Below the pieces are notes generated by a model. It saw nothing but the letters and a program-made list of their open reading frames with translations. It ran no database searches and was not told the origin of the DNA. Below are positions 1-5,915 of a stretch of DNA of 12,225 bases, one piece after another (within the stretch, counting starts at the first letter, position 1; every line of letters begins with the position of its first letter). Position numbers and translations under genes: made by a program. This stretch comes from Chloroflexia bacterium (GTDB taxonomy: Bacteria > Chloroflexota > Chloroflexia > Thermomicrobiales > UBA6265). The stretch lies in assembly GCA_013698495.1 (NCBI GenBank), contig JACCUV010000172.1, positions 1 through 12,225 on the forward strand, read 5' to 3'.

Positions 1-2
1 TC

Positions 3-236
3 GCGAAGTTCGAAAACGAGTACCTCGAGCACCTGCGCACCTCGCAGCCGGAGTTGCTTGAACGGATCAAGACCGAAAAGACGCTTGCAGACGATCTCGT
101 CGAGTCCCTGAAAACGGTGACGGAGAACTTCCTGTCGGCAAACACTTACGATGCGGAAGCAGCCGCGCAGGTTCCCGAGGCCACCGAGGTCAAGTCGACC
201 GCTGAGGATGCCGAGGTCCCGGAGCCTGCAAGCTAG
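3..236 (+). CDS. atpA: ATP synthase F1 subunit alpha, C-terminal end (partial)
   Basis: The last 77 codons of a gene whose start lies before the window. The protein is the alpha subunit of the F1 catalytic head of ATP synthase; it carries the non-catalytic nucleotide sites and alternates with beta in the hexamer. The visible part matches the alpha C-terminal helical bundle: a phenylalanine followed by an acidic-aromatic stretch (FENEYLEHLR), then P-E-L-L-E-R-I and a T-L-x-D-D-L-V-E-S-L helix ending in ENFLS. The assignment rests on this pattern and on atpG, atpD and atpC following directly. Most bacterial alpha subunits end close to this last helix. Here about 30 further residues follow, rich in Ala, Glu, Pro and Val (from about NTYDAEAAAQ to the stop), probably a disordered acidic tail. 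The gene ends in TAG and atpG begins about 100 nt later. Confidence 0.93.
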   Translation, partial: AKFENEYLEHLRTSQPELLERIKTEKTLADDLVESLKTVTENFLSANTYDAEAAAQVPEATEVKSTAEDAEVPEPAS

Positions 237-264
237 CCGGTGACAAGGATCATGCGATGTAGGC

Positions 265-276
265 GACGTGCATGTC
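265..276. repeat. Short palindrome in the atpA-atpG gap
   Basis: GACGTGCATGTC is self-complementary except for one G-T pair. It is preceded by GTAGGC at 259-264, which weakly resembles the GTAGGGG arm of the larger stem-loop in the next gap. It may be a decayed member of the same repeat family or chance. The rest of the gap (237-337) holds only the ribosome-binding region of atpG. Confidence 0.25.
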
Positions 277-337
277 TCCCGCGCAACGACACCGACAGCT
301 AACGCCAGAGCTGACTGGCTCGAGAGGATAAGGCGGA

Positions 338-1210
338 GTGCCCAATCCACGCGAAATTCGACGGCGTGTACGTAGCGTCAAGAACATGGCCCAAATCACG
401 CGAGCCATGGAAATGGTCGCCGCCTCGAAAATGCGCCGCGCCCAGGACCGCGTCACCAGCGGCCGACCGTACAGCGAGCGCTTGCGCGAAGTGTTGGGCG
501 ATTTGGCGTCGCTGCAGCTCGATAGCGAGCAATTGCAGGAGTTCCCGTTGCTGGCGCAACGGGAGGTGAAGAAGACGGCGCTGATCCTGATCACTCCGGA
601 TCGTGGACTCGCCGGAGCCCTCAACTCCAACATCCTGCGGCGCACCGTCCAATACATTCGAAACGAATCGGTCGATGGCCGGCCCCAGGTGATCGCGGTT
701 GGTAAAAAGGGTCGCGATTTCGCGGCTCGCACCAACCAGGACCTGGTGGCGGAGTTCATTCGCCTGGGGGATCGTCCTGGACTGAACGACATTCGACCGA
801 TTGCCCAGATCGCGATTCAGGAGTTTCTTGACGGCAACGTCGATGCGGTGCACATCCTGTACACACAGTTCGTGAGCACCTTGTCCCAAACGCCGGTCGT
901 TCTCCAGCTCCTGCCGATCGAACGCCCGGAAGGAAGCAGCGACAAGGCGCAAGACTACATCTTTGAGCCGAATGAGAAGGAAGTTCTCAATCAGCTTCTT
1001 CCCCGCTACGTTGAGATCAATCTCTACCAGGCCGTGCTCGAAAACATCGCGTCGTTTTATTCCGCGCAGATGGTCGCGATGCGCAACGCGACCGACAATG
1101 CGAAAGAACTTTCGGACGATCTTTCACTGGCGATGAACAAGGCACGACAGGCGCAAATTACCAACGAAGTCGCTGAAATCGCCGCAGGCGCCAACGCCTT
1201 CCGCACGTGA
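338..1210 (+). CDS. atpG: ATP synthase F1 subunit gamma
   Basis: Encodes 290 residues, the usual length for the gamma subunit, the rotating central shaft that couples proton flow through F0 to catalysis in the alpha/beta head. The N-terminal helix is diagnostic (REIRRRVRSVKNMAQITRAM, continuing into a Met-Val-Ala-Ala-Ser-Lys-Met stretch). So is the C-terminal helix with SAQMVAMRNATDNA and an ending of the ITNEVAEIAAGANAF type; these two helices form the coiled-coil shaft. The middle has the expected Rossmann-like section with DRGLAGALN. The start is GTG at 338. It gives the normal N-terminus, and purine-rich GAGAGG and AAGGCGGA sequences lie just upstream. The gene follows atpA and precedes atpD, with no frameshift. 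Confidence 0.97.
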   Translation: MPNPREIRRRVRSVKNMAQITRAMEMVAASKMRRAQDRVTSGRPYSERLREVLGDLASLQLDSEQLQEFPLLAQREVKKTALILITPDRGLAGALNSNILRRTVQYIRNESVDGRPQVIAVGKKGRDFAARTNQDLVAEFIRLGDRPGLNDIRPIAQIAIQEFLDGNVDAVHILYTQFVSTLSQTPVVLQLLPIERPEGSSDKAQDYIFEPNEKEVLNQLLPRYVEINLYQAVLENIASFYSAQMVAMRNATDNAKELSDDLSLAMNKARQAQITNEVAEIAAGANAFRT

Positions 1211-1257
1211 CGTGAGTAAGGCTGATGAACATTTGGAATGAGCGCCGTCGCAAGTGT

Positions 1258-1333
1258 GTAGGGGTCAACCTCCGTGTTGACCCGAGGCCGCAAAACCCTC
1301 ATGCATCGGACGATCACGGAGGATCGCCCCTAC
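1258..1333. repeat. Long imperfect stem-loop in the atpG-atpD gap
   Basis: Arm 1258-1276 and arm 1315-1333 are 19 nt each. They pair as 7 bp (GTAGGGG with CCCCTAC), a 4x4 internal loop, then 8 bp (CCTCCGTG with CACGGAGG), with a 38-nt loop. Nested inside is a second perfect hairpin, GGGTCAAC (1262-1269) with GTTGACCC (1276-1283), loop of 6. It uses bases of the outer arm, so the two folds exclude each other. The element is non-coding and lies between the atpG stop and the atpD ribosome-binding site. The arms resemble the stem-loops at 2875-2932 and 3484-3551, suggesting one dispersed repeat family. Confidence 0.7.
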
Positions 1334-1399
1334 GACCAGCGGCGCGACAAGCGTCCATGTGGATTTTGGATCAGTAACGACCAAGCGAGGAACGCACAT

Positions 1400-2836
1400 A
1401 TGGCTGCAACCGCAACCGCACCCGAGCGGAAAACCACCGGAGCGACAGGCGAGATCGTCCAGATCACCGGCGTCGTCGTCGACATCGAGTTCCCGGCCGA
1501 TCAATTGCCGGGAATCTACAACGCGCTGGAAACCACCCTCCCCGACGGCAAGCGCCTTGTGCTCGAGGTCCAACAGCACCTCGGGAACGATCGCGTCCGG
1601 GCCGTCGCGATGAGCACGACCGATGGTCTGCGCCGGGGCCAGGACGTCGTCGACACCGGTGTCGCGATCGCCGTCCCGGTGGGTCCGGGCACCCTCGGAC
1701 GCATTCTCAACGTCACTGGCGAACCAATCGACGAACTTGGCGAGGTGGAGGCCACCGAGTACCGGCCGATTCACGCCGATCCGCCATCGTTCGAAGAGCA
1801 GGCGACTTCCGTCGAACTCCTCGAAACAGGGTCGAAGGTCATCGACCTGATCGCACCGATCACCAAAGGCGGCAAGGTCGGCGTGTTTGGTGGCGCGGGC
1901 ACCGGCAAGACCGTGATCATCACCGAGCTGATCCGCAACATTGCCGCTGAGTTCGGCGGCTACTCCGTGTTCTGCGGCGTCGGTGAGCGGACCCGTGAAG
2001 GCACCGCGCTTTGGGGCGAACTCAAGGAATCTGGCGTCCGCGACCAGACCGCACTCGTCTTCGGTCAGATGAACGAACCTCCAGGAGCCCGGTTGCGCGT
2101 GGCGCTGACCGGGTTGACGATGGCGGAGTATTTCCGCGACGAAGGTCGCGATGTGCTGGTCTTTATCGACAACATCTTCCGCTTCGTGCAGGCCGGTTCT
2201 GAAGTGTCCGCGTTGCTCGGTCGCATGCCGAGCGCCGTCGGCTACCAGCCGACCCTGAACAGCGAAATGGGTCAGCTCCAGGAGCGGATCACCTCGACCA
2301 AAAGTGGTTCGATCACCTCGGTCCAGGCCGTCTACGTTCCGGCCGACGATTACACCGATCCTGCGCCTTCGTCGGTGTTCGCGCACCTCGACGCGACACT
2401 TTCGCTGGAGCGGTCGATCGCCGAGCGCGGCATCTACCCCGCGGTCGATGCACTTTCCTCGACATCGCGCATTCTCGATCCGCTGGTCGTGGGTCAGGAA
2501 CACTACGACACCGCTCGCGAAGTCCAGCGCGTGTTGCAACGCTACCGCGAGCTTCAGGACATCATTGCCATCCTCGGCGTCGAGGAACTCAGCGATGAAG
2601 ACCGCCAGACTGTCGCCCGCGCTCGACGCGTCGAACGGTTCATGTCCCAGCCGTACTTCACCGCCGAGCAGTTCACTGGTGTTCCCGGTCGATTCGTGCC
2701 CCTGGCCGACACCGTCCGCTCGTTCAAGGAAATCCTCGAAGGCAAGCACGACGCCCTTCCGGAAGCGGCCTTCATGTATAAAGGCGCGATCGAAGAGGTC
2801 GTCGAAGCCGCCGAGAAGATGTCTGCCGAGCGCTAA
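1400..2836 (+). CDS. atpD: ATP synthase F1 subunit beta
   Basis: Encodes 478 residues, the catalytic subunit of F1 that makes ATP from ADP and phosphate. The P-loop is GGAGTGKT at residues 164-171 (most bacterial beta subunits have Val where this has Thr). The catalytic glutamate is in GERTREG (E196). Walker B ends in VFIDNIFRF with D257. The regulatory loop normally written DELSEED reads EELSDED. The signature PSAVGYQPTL is present. The reading frame stays open upstream to 1274, but the ATG at 1400 is chosen: GCGAGGAA precedes it at good spacing, the protein then begins with a short variable Ala/Thr stretch before the conserved GEIVQITGVVVDIEF, and the upstream part lies across a stem-loop repeat. 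It sits about 190 nt after atpG and 180 nt before atpC. Confidence 0.98.
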   Translation: MAATATAPERKTTGATGEIVQITGVVVDIEFPADQLPGIYNALETTLPDGKRLVLEVQQHLGNDRVRAVAMSTTDGLRRGQDVVDTGVAIAVPVGPGTLGRILNVTGEPIDELGEVEATEYRPIHADPPSFEEQATSVELLETGSKVIDLIAPITKGGKVGVFGGAGTGKTVIITELIRNIAAEFGGYSVFCGVGERTREGTALWGELKESGVRDQTALVFGQMNEPPGARLRVALTGLTMAEYFRDEGRDVLVFIDNIFRFVQAGSEVSALLGRMPSAVGYQPTLNSEMGQLQERITSTKSGSITSVQAVYVPADDYTDPAPSSVFAHLDATLSLERSIAERGIYPAVDALSSTSRILDPLVVGQEHYDTAREVQRVLQRYRELQDIIAILGVEELSDEDRQTVARARRVERFMSQPYFTAEQFTGVPGRFVPLADTVRSFKEILEGKHDALPEAAFMYKGAIEEVVEAAEKMSAER

Positions 2837-2874
2837 TCTGCCTGCGTATGTTGATCTTCACCTGGATCGCGAAG

Positions 2875-2932
2875 GGGCGGACCCCCGGAAAAGCAGACAT
2901 CTGGCCAAGAGCGATACAGGGGTTGTCCGCCC
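2875..2932. repeat. Stem-loop repeat in the atpD-atpC gap (copy 1)
   Basis: GGGCGGAC-CCCC (2875-2886) pairs with GGGG-TT-GTCCGCCC (2919-2932): 12 base pairs with a two-base bulge and a 32-nt loop. The outer 8 bp and the TT before GTCCGCCC are shared with the element at 3484-3551, which also has a 32-nt loop. There is no U-run after the stem, so it is not a standard intrinsic terminator. It lies between two genes that must be co-expressed. Confidence 0.65.
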
Positions 2933-2959
2933 TGAAGTGACTGAATGACATTGAGTGTT

Positions 2960-2983
2960 GGGCCGCGGACTTTGAGTCCGCCC
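2960..2983. repeat. Compact hairpin before atpC
   Basis: GCGGACT (2965-2971) and AGTCCGC (2975-2981) form a perfect 7-bp stem with a TTG triloop. Flanking G and C residues (GGG at 2960-2962, CC at 2982-2983) could extend it. The stem sequence overlaps in type with the GCGGAC arm of the neighbouring repeats. It lies about 35 nt upstream of the atpC start. It could be an mRNA-stability or processing hairpin; no U-run follows. Confidence 0.5.
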
Positions 2984-3018
2984 GCTTTGTTTACCTGAGA
3001 CGCGTAGGAGCATCCGCG

Positions 3019-3438
3019 ATGGCGAAATTGACCGTCGAAATCATCACCGGCGAAAGCATTGTTTACAGTAAGGAAAACGTCGACCTCGTGGAGGCGCCCG
3101 GAGCCGACGGTTCGCTTGGCATTCTCCCCGGACACGCCAAGTTGGTTTCGTTGCTGGCCTCCGGTGAAATGAAGATCCGATCAGAAGGCAACGAAGAGTA
3201 CTTCGCGGTCTTTGGCGGATTCATCGAAGTCATGGACAACAAGGTGATTATCCTCGCCGATTCGGCCGAGCGCGCTGGAGAGATCGACCTGGAGCGAGTG
3301 TCCCAAGCGCGCGACAGCGCCGAGGCCGCACTCCGTGACCGGGACGAGGTCGTGGATATCGCCGAAGCCGAAACCGCTCTCCGCCAGGCCGCCATCCGCG
3401 AGCGAATTGGTCAGCGCCGGCGTGGTTCGGGCAGCTGA
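3019..3438 (+). CDS. atpC: ATP synthase F1 subunit epsilon
   Basis: Encodes 139 residues, within the normal range. Epsilon caps the foot of the gamma shaft, contacts the c-ring and often inhibits ATP hydrolysis through its C-terminal helices. The N-terminal beta-sandwich is clear: KLTVEIITGE at the start, then GSLGILPGHAKLVSLL, and a GGFIEVMDNKVIILADSAER ending. The remaining ~55 residues are the charged two-helix domain, with a basic-to-glycine tail (QRRRGSGS). The start ATG is preceded by TAGGAG at 3005-3010 with 8-nt spacing. It is the last ATP synthase gene; a 356-nt gap separates it from murA. Confidence 0.96.
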   Translation: MAKLTVEIITGESIVYSKENVDLVEAPGADGSLGILPGHAKLVSLLASGEMKIRSEGNEEYFAVFGGFIEVMDNKVIILADSAERAGEIDLERVSQARDSAEAALRDRDEVVDIAEAETALRQAAIRERIGQRRRGSGS

Positions 3439-3483
3439 TATCTGAGTCACGTCGGAATCACGGATGTCACGATCTTGTCGTAC

Positions 3484-3551
3484 GGGCGGACCCGGATCGA
3501 CCGGCGTAAACACCCACTCTGACCGGATTGTGTCGATCCTGTTGTCCGCCC
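3484..3551. repeat. Stem-loop repeat after atpC (copy 2)
   Basis: GGGCGGAC (3484-3491) and GGATCGA (3494-3500) pair with TCGATCC (3533-3539) and GTCCGCCC (3544-3551). This gives 8 + 7 bp with an asymmetric internal loop (CC against TGTT) and a 32-nt terminal loop. The architecture, outer stem and loop length match the element at 2875-2932. The bases before it, GTAC then GGGCGGAC, also recall the GTAGGGGCG arm of the element at 1258-1333. Confidence 0.65.
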
Positions 3552-3643
3552 ATTCCGGTCGTGCAATCATTGCGCATCATCCGATCAGTGGGATCGAATT
3601 TGAATCGGCTTCAAAAACCTTGGCGACGTGCTCGAACCTGGTT

Positions 3644-3659
3644 GATTCTGTTGTCCGCC
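3644..3659. repeat. Half copy of the GTTGTCCGCC repeat arm
   Basis: GATTCTGTTGTCCGCC matches the right arm of the preceding stem-loop (3535-3550) at 15 of 16 positions. No complementary left arm is present nearby, so it appears to be a solo or decayed arm, about 109 nt from its full partner. Confidence 0.55.
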
Positions 3660-3794
3660 TGTCTTGGTCGGCCGGCGTGCCGGTTATTGTGCATCCAGAA
3701 GCGGGATTTATTCTTTCAACCGGTGACAACAACCGTTTGACGCAAGTTGTGTTTCGATGCATTCACGACCGGCCACTTCCCGGAGTCCCCGCGC

Positions 3795-5159
3795 ATGAAT
3801 CCACCAGCAACCAACATCCAAACCTCGGAGCGATCCGCACCACCAGGCGAGCGCGTCCTGAAAATACGCGGCGGACATGCACTCCACGGTGAGGTCCCGA
3901 TCAGCGGAGCCAAGAACGCCGCGCTCAAGGCTTTGGCCGCCACGCTGCTGACGGCCGATGAAGTGGTTCTCAACAACGTCCCGATGCTGGCGGACGTGGT
4001 CTCCACCACCGAGCTGCTTAAGGCGTTCGGGGCGGAAGTTGAGATCGATCGGCGACGCGAGCGGGTTATCGTTCGCGCTGGCGAGATCACGCGCACCGCG
4101 GCCCCGCGTGAGTTGTTCAATGCAACGCGGGCGTCAGTTGTTGTCGCTGGTCCGATCCTGGCTCGTTGCGGCGAAATCTCGTTTTCGATGCCCGGCGGCG
4201 ACGATATTGGCAAGCGCCCGATCGACATGCATTTGCGCGGCTTCCAGCGGATGGGGGCCGAAGTCGTCGTTGACTCCCGGGGTATAGTCGCCAAAGCCGA
4301 GAAACTCAAGGGCACCCGCATCTATATGGATTACCCGAGCCACACGGGTACAGAGACGATCCTGATGGCGGCGACGCTGGCCAGCGGCAAAACCGTGATC
4401 GTCAACGCCTCGGCCGAACCGGAAGTTGTCTGGCTCGGCAATCTGCTGAATCGGATGGGTGCGCGGATTACCGGTTTGGGGTCGCCCTTCATCACCATCG
4501 AAGGTGTCGAGCGGCTGCATGGTGCGTCCGATATCGTGCCACCCGATCGGCTCGAGGCCGGCACGTTCGCGATTGCCGCGGCAATCACGCGCGGCGAGGT
4601 GACCCTCACCGGCGTGGTTGAGAGTCAAATGCTGCCGGTGACTGAGAAATTGCTGGAAATGGGTGTCGATGTCTGGTTGCGCGAGGACCGGATGCTGATT
4701 CGCCCTGGAACCGCTCTCGACGCGGTCGATATCCAAACCTTGCCATTTCCCGGCTTCCCGACCGACGTGCAGGCGCCATTTGTGGCGCTGCTGACGCAGG
4801 CCGAAGGACTCTCTCGCGTTCACGAGCGCGTCTATGAAGACCGCCTGCAATATACCCGCGATCTCGTCCGCATGGGAGCCGATATCGATGTCGCGAGGTT
4901 TGGTCCGAACGACGAGTATCTGGCGACAGCGGCCGAAGTTCGGGGACCGACGCCATTGCACGGCGAGCGAGTGACCGCGCTCGACATTCGCTCGGCGGTG
5001 GGACTCGCTCTGGCAGGGCTGGTTGCGGACGGCGAAACCGAGTTGCTCGACGTCTATCACGTCGATCGTGGCTACGCCCGGTTTGTCGAAAAACTGACGG
5101 CAATCGGCGCCGATGTCGAAGACACATTCCTCCCACCTGGATCCGAAGGGGCGTCGTAG
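3795..5159 (+). CDS. murA: UDP-N-acetylglucosamine 1-carboxyvinyltransferase, Asp active-site variant
   Basis: Encodes 454 residues (E. coli MurA has 419; about 20 extra are at the N-terminus). MurA transfers enolpyruvate from PEP to UDP-GlcNAc, the first committed cytoplasmic step of peptidoglycan synthesis. Visible hallmarks are SGAKNAALKAL near residue 40 (substrate Lys-Asn), NATRAS, the active-site loop PGGDDIGKRPIDMH, TDVQAPF (catalytic Asp) and DIRSAVGLALAG (conserved Arg). In E. coli the loop reads PGGCTIG and its Cys115 is the residue fosfomycin alkylates; here the same position is Asp (D136). Such Asp forms in Mycobacterium, Chlamydia and Borrelia are active and fosfomycin-resistant. 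Start: ATG 3795 with CGGAG 9 nt upstream; an in-frame GTG at 3747 would add 16 unconserved residues. It follows the atp operon, an order also seen near atpC in Actinobacteria. Confidence 0.96.
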   Translation: MNPPATNIQTSERSAPPGERVLKIRGGHALHGEVPISGAKNAALKALAATLLTADEVVLNNVPMLADVVSTTELLKAFGAEVEIDRRRERVIVRAGEITRTAAPRELFNATRASVVVAGPILARCGEISFSMPGGDDIGKRPIDMHLRGFQRMGAEVVVDSRGIVAKAEKLKGTRIYMDYPSHTGTETILMAATLASGKTVIVNASAEPEVVWLGNLLNRMGARITGLGSPFITIEGVERLHGASDIVPPDRLEAGTFAIAAAITRGEVTLTGVVESQMLPVTEKLLEMGVDVWLREDRMLIRPGTALDAVDIQTLPFPGFPTDVQAPFVALLTQAEGLSRVHERVYEDRLQYTRDLVRMGADIDVARFGPNDEYLATAAEVRGPTPLHGERVTALDIRSAVGLALAGLVADGETELLDVYHVDRGYARFVEKLTAIGADVEDTFLPPGSEGAS

Positions 5160-5256
5160 GGGAGGAAGCAGGGGACTTGCACCAGTTGGGAACCAAGCGC
5201 CTCGATGTCTGTGCCTCGGGAACCAGCCCAATTAGCCGAGCCAACGCATCACTATT

Positions 5257-5404
5257 CCCTCATTCTGATGAAGGAAGAATCGGCCCGGCTGGATACCGGC
5301 GAAGCCGATCCGCGTCAGCGGACGATTGCCGGATGCGTGCACAAACACCGACTTCTTCGGACGCGCTTCGCGCATGGACCCTTCGCTGGCGCTCAGGATG
5401 ACGG
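5257..5404. repeat. Quasi-palindromic dispersed repeat, copy A
   Basis: 148 bp bounded by imperfect inverted ends: TCATTCTGA near the left and TCAGGATGA near the right. Inside are several hairpins in series: GCTGG-ATA-CCGGC (one T-G pair), TCCGC-GTCA-GCGGA (within 5309-5324) and CCGA-CTTCT-TCGG. It aligns end to end with the element at 6751-6911, including ATCGGCCC.GCTGGATACC.GCGA on the left and CTCAG..TGACGG on the right. It also shares an exact 16-nt match in the opposite orientation. The ends resemble the widespread bacterial repeat type with GTCATTCTGAG/CTCAGAATGAC ends (from memory, not checked). Confidence 0.7.
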
Positions 5405-5472
5405 CATGATGCGCATTTCGCCAGGCTCAAGACTTGGCCCTGCCACGGTGTTCGTACATTCATCGCAGTCTG

Positions 5473-5481
5473 TGCTATAAG
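5473..5481 (+). promoter_or_regulatory. Extended -10 promoter candidate for the receiver-glycosyltransferase pair
   Basis: TG-C-TATAAG matches the extended -10 pattern (TGnTATAAT) at 8 of 9 positions. No good -35 is present, which extended -10 promoters can tolerate. It predicts transcription from about 5488, which is downstream of the in-frame GTG at 5481 and so supports the GTG at 5532 as the true start of the receiver gene. Confidence 0.4.
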
Positions 5482-5531
5482 TGACCATTGTCAGTTTGGC
5501 GAACGGTCGCGGTTCGAAGGGCGGTATCTCG

Positions 5532-5915
5532 GTGAGTTCGCGCATTCTGGTAGTCGAAGATCAGCCCGATGTGGCCCAACTGATCGAGGTTGTCCTCAAG
5601 GGCGAAGGGCACACCGTGGCGATCGCCCCGGATGGCGCCCAAGGCCTGATGCTCTCCCGCGACTGGAAACCCGATCTGATCCTGATGGATATCATGTTGC
5701 CTGGGGTCGATGGCGGCACGCTCATCTCCCGATTGCGGCAGGAGGCGGAAACAGCCCACCTTCCGATTATTGCGATGTCTGCCAGCCGGACGCTCCGCGA
5801 CCGATCGGATGAGCTCCAGGCTGACGCGCTGCTTTCCAAGCCCTTCGATGTCGATGCACTTCTGGTGCAGGTCCAGTTCCTGTTGTCGCGCGGTCGAGAC
5901 GATTCAGAATCGTGA
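5532..5915 (+). CDS. Stand-alone response regulator receiver domain protein
   Basis: 127 residues forming one CheY-like receiver domain and nothing else. It would accept a phosphoryl group from a histidine kinase on Asp53 (in LILMDIMLPGVDG) and act by protein contact, since there is no DNA-binding or enzymatic output domain. Other conserved positions are present: the acidic pair E9-D10 (VVEDQPD), Ser83 at the usual Thr/Ser switch position, and Lys103 in SKPFD. Start: GTG 5532 follows GAAGGG with about 10-nt spacing and gives a standard N-terminus; an in-frame GTG at 5481 overlaps the probable -10 element. No kinase gene is in the window. Its stop overlaps the next start by 4 nt (GTGA), so it is probably translated together with the glycosyltransferase and may regulate it; that role is inference. 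Confidence 0.9.
   Translation: MSSRILVVEDQPDVAQLIEVVLKGEGHTVAIAPDGAQGLMLSRDWKPDLILMDIMLPGVDGGTLISRLRQEAETAHLPIIAMSASRTLRDRSDELQADALLSKPFDVDALLVQVQFLLSRGRDDSES

Larger units (their letters stand above)
3439..3794. other. Non-coding gap between atpC and murA
   Basis: 356 nt with no convincing gene. It holds the stem-loop repeat at 3484-3551, a half copy at 3644-3659, and a perfect 6-bp hairpin TTTGAA (3599-3604) with TTCAAA (3610-3615), loop of 5. It also holds the short CGGC/GCCG palindrome near 3671-3680. No hairpin is followed by a U-run, so I cannot place a terminator for the atp operon. I found no convincing promoter for murA; TTGTGC (3687) and TATTCT (3709) are poor matches. Confidence 0.6.
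5160..5531. other. Non-coding gap between murA and the receiver gene
   Basis: About 370 nt. The first 97 nt show nothing clear beyond two GGGAACCA direct repeats (5188-5195 and 5218-5225). Then comes the 148-bp dispersed repeat (5257-5404), a short unmarked stretch, an extended -10 promoter candidate (5473-5481) and the leader of the receiver gene. Open frames through 5177-5480 cross the repeat and have no protein-like features. Confidence 0.6.

Noticed and set aside
1274..1399. Extension of AtpD to an upstream in-frame start
   Set aside because: The 42 extra residues are not beta-like, lie across a stem-loop repeat, and the ATG at 1400 has a good ribosome-binding site.
1265..2749. Long minus-strand open frame (494 codons) opposite atpD
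   Set aside because: It is antisense to a certain gene, its product matches no family I know, and long antisense frames are common opposite GC-rich genes.
3599..3615. TTTGAA/TTCAAA hairpin as terminator of the atp operon
   Set aside because: The stem is AT-rich and short and is followed by AAACC, not a T-run.
3687..3714. Promoter-like TTGTGC-16-TATTCT before murA
   Set aside because: The hexamers match the consensus at only about 3 and 4 of 6 positions.
4134..5231. Minus-strand open frame of 365 codons opposite murA
   Set aside because: Same reason: it shadows a certain gene and has a low-complexity, His/Arg-rich product with no domain features.
5177..5480. Short plus-strand open frames between murA and the receiver gene
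   Set aside because: They run through the 148-bp repeat and have no ribosome-binding site or protein-like composition.
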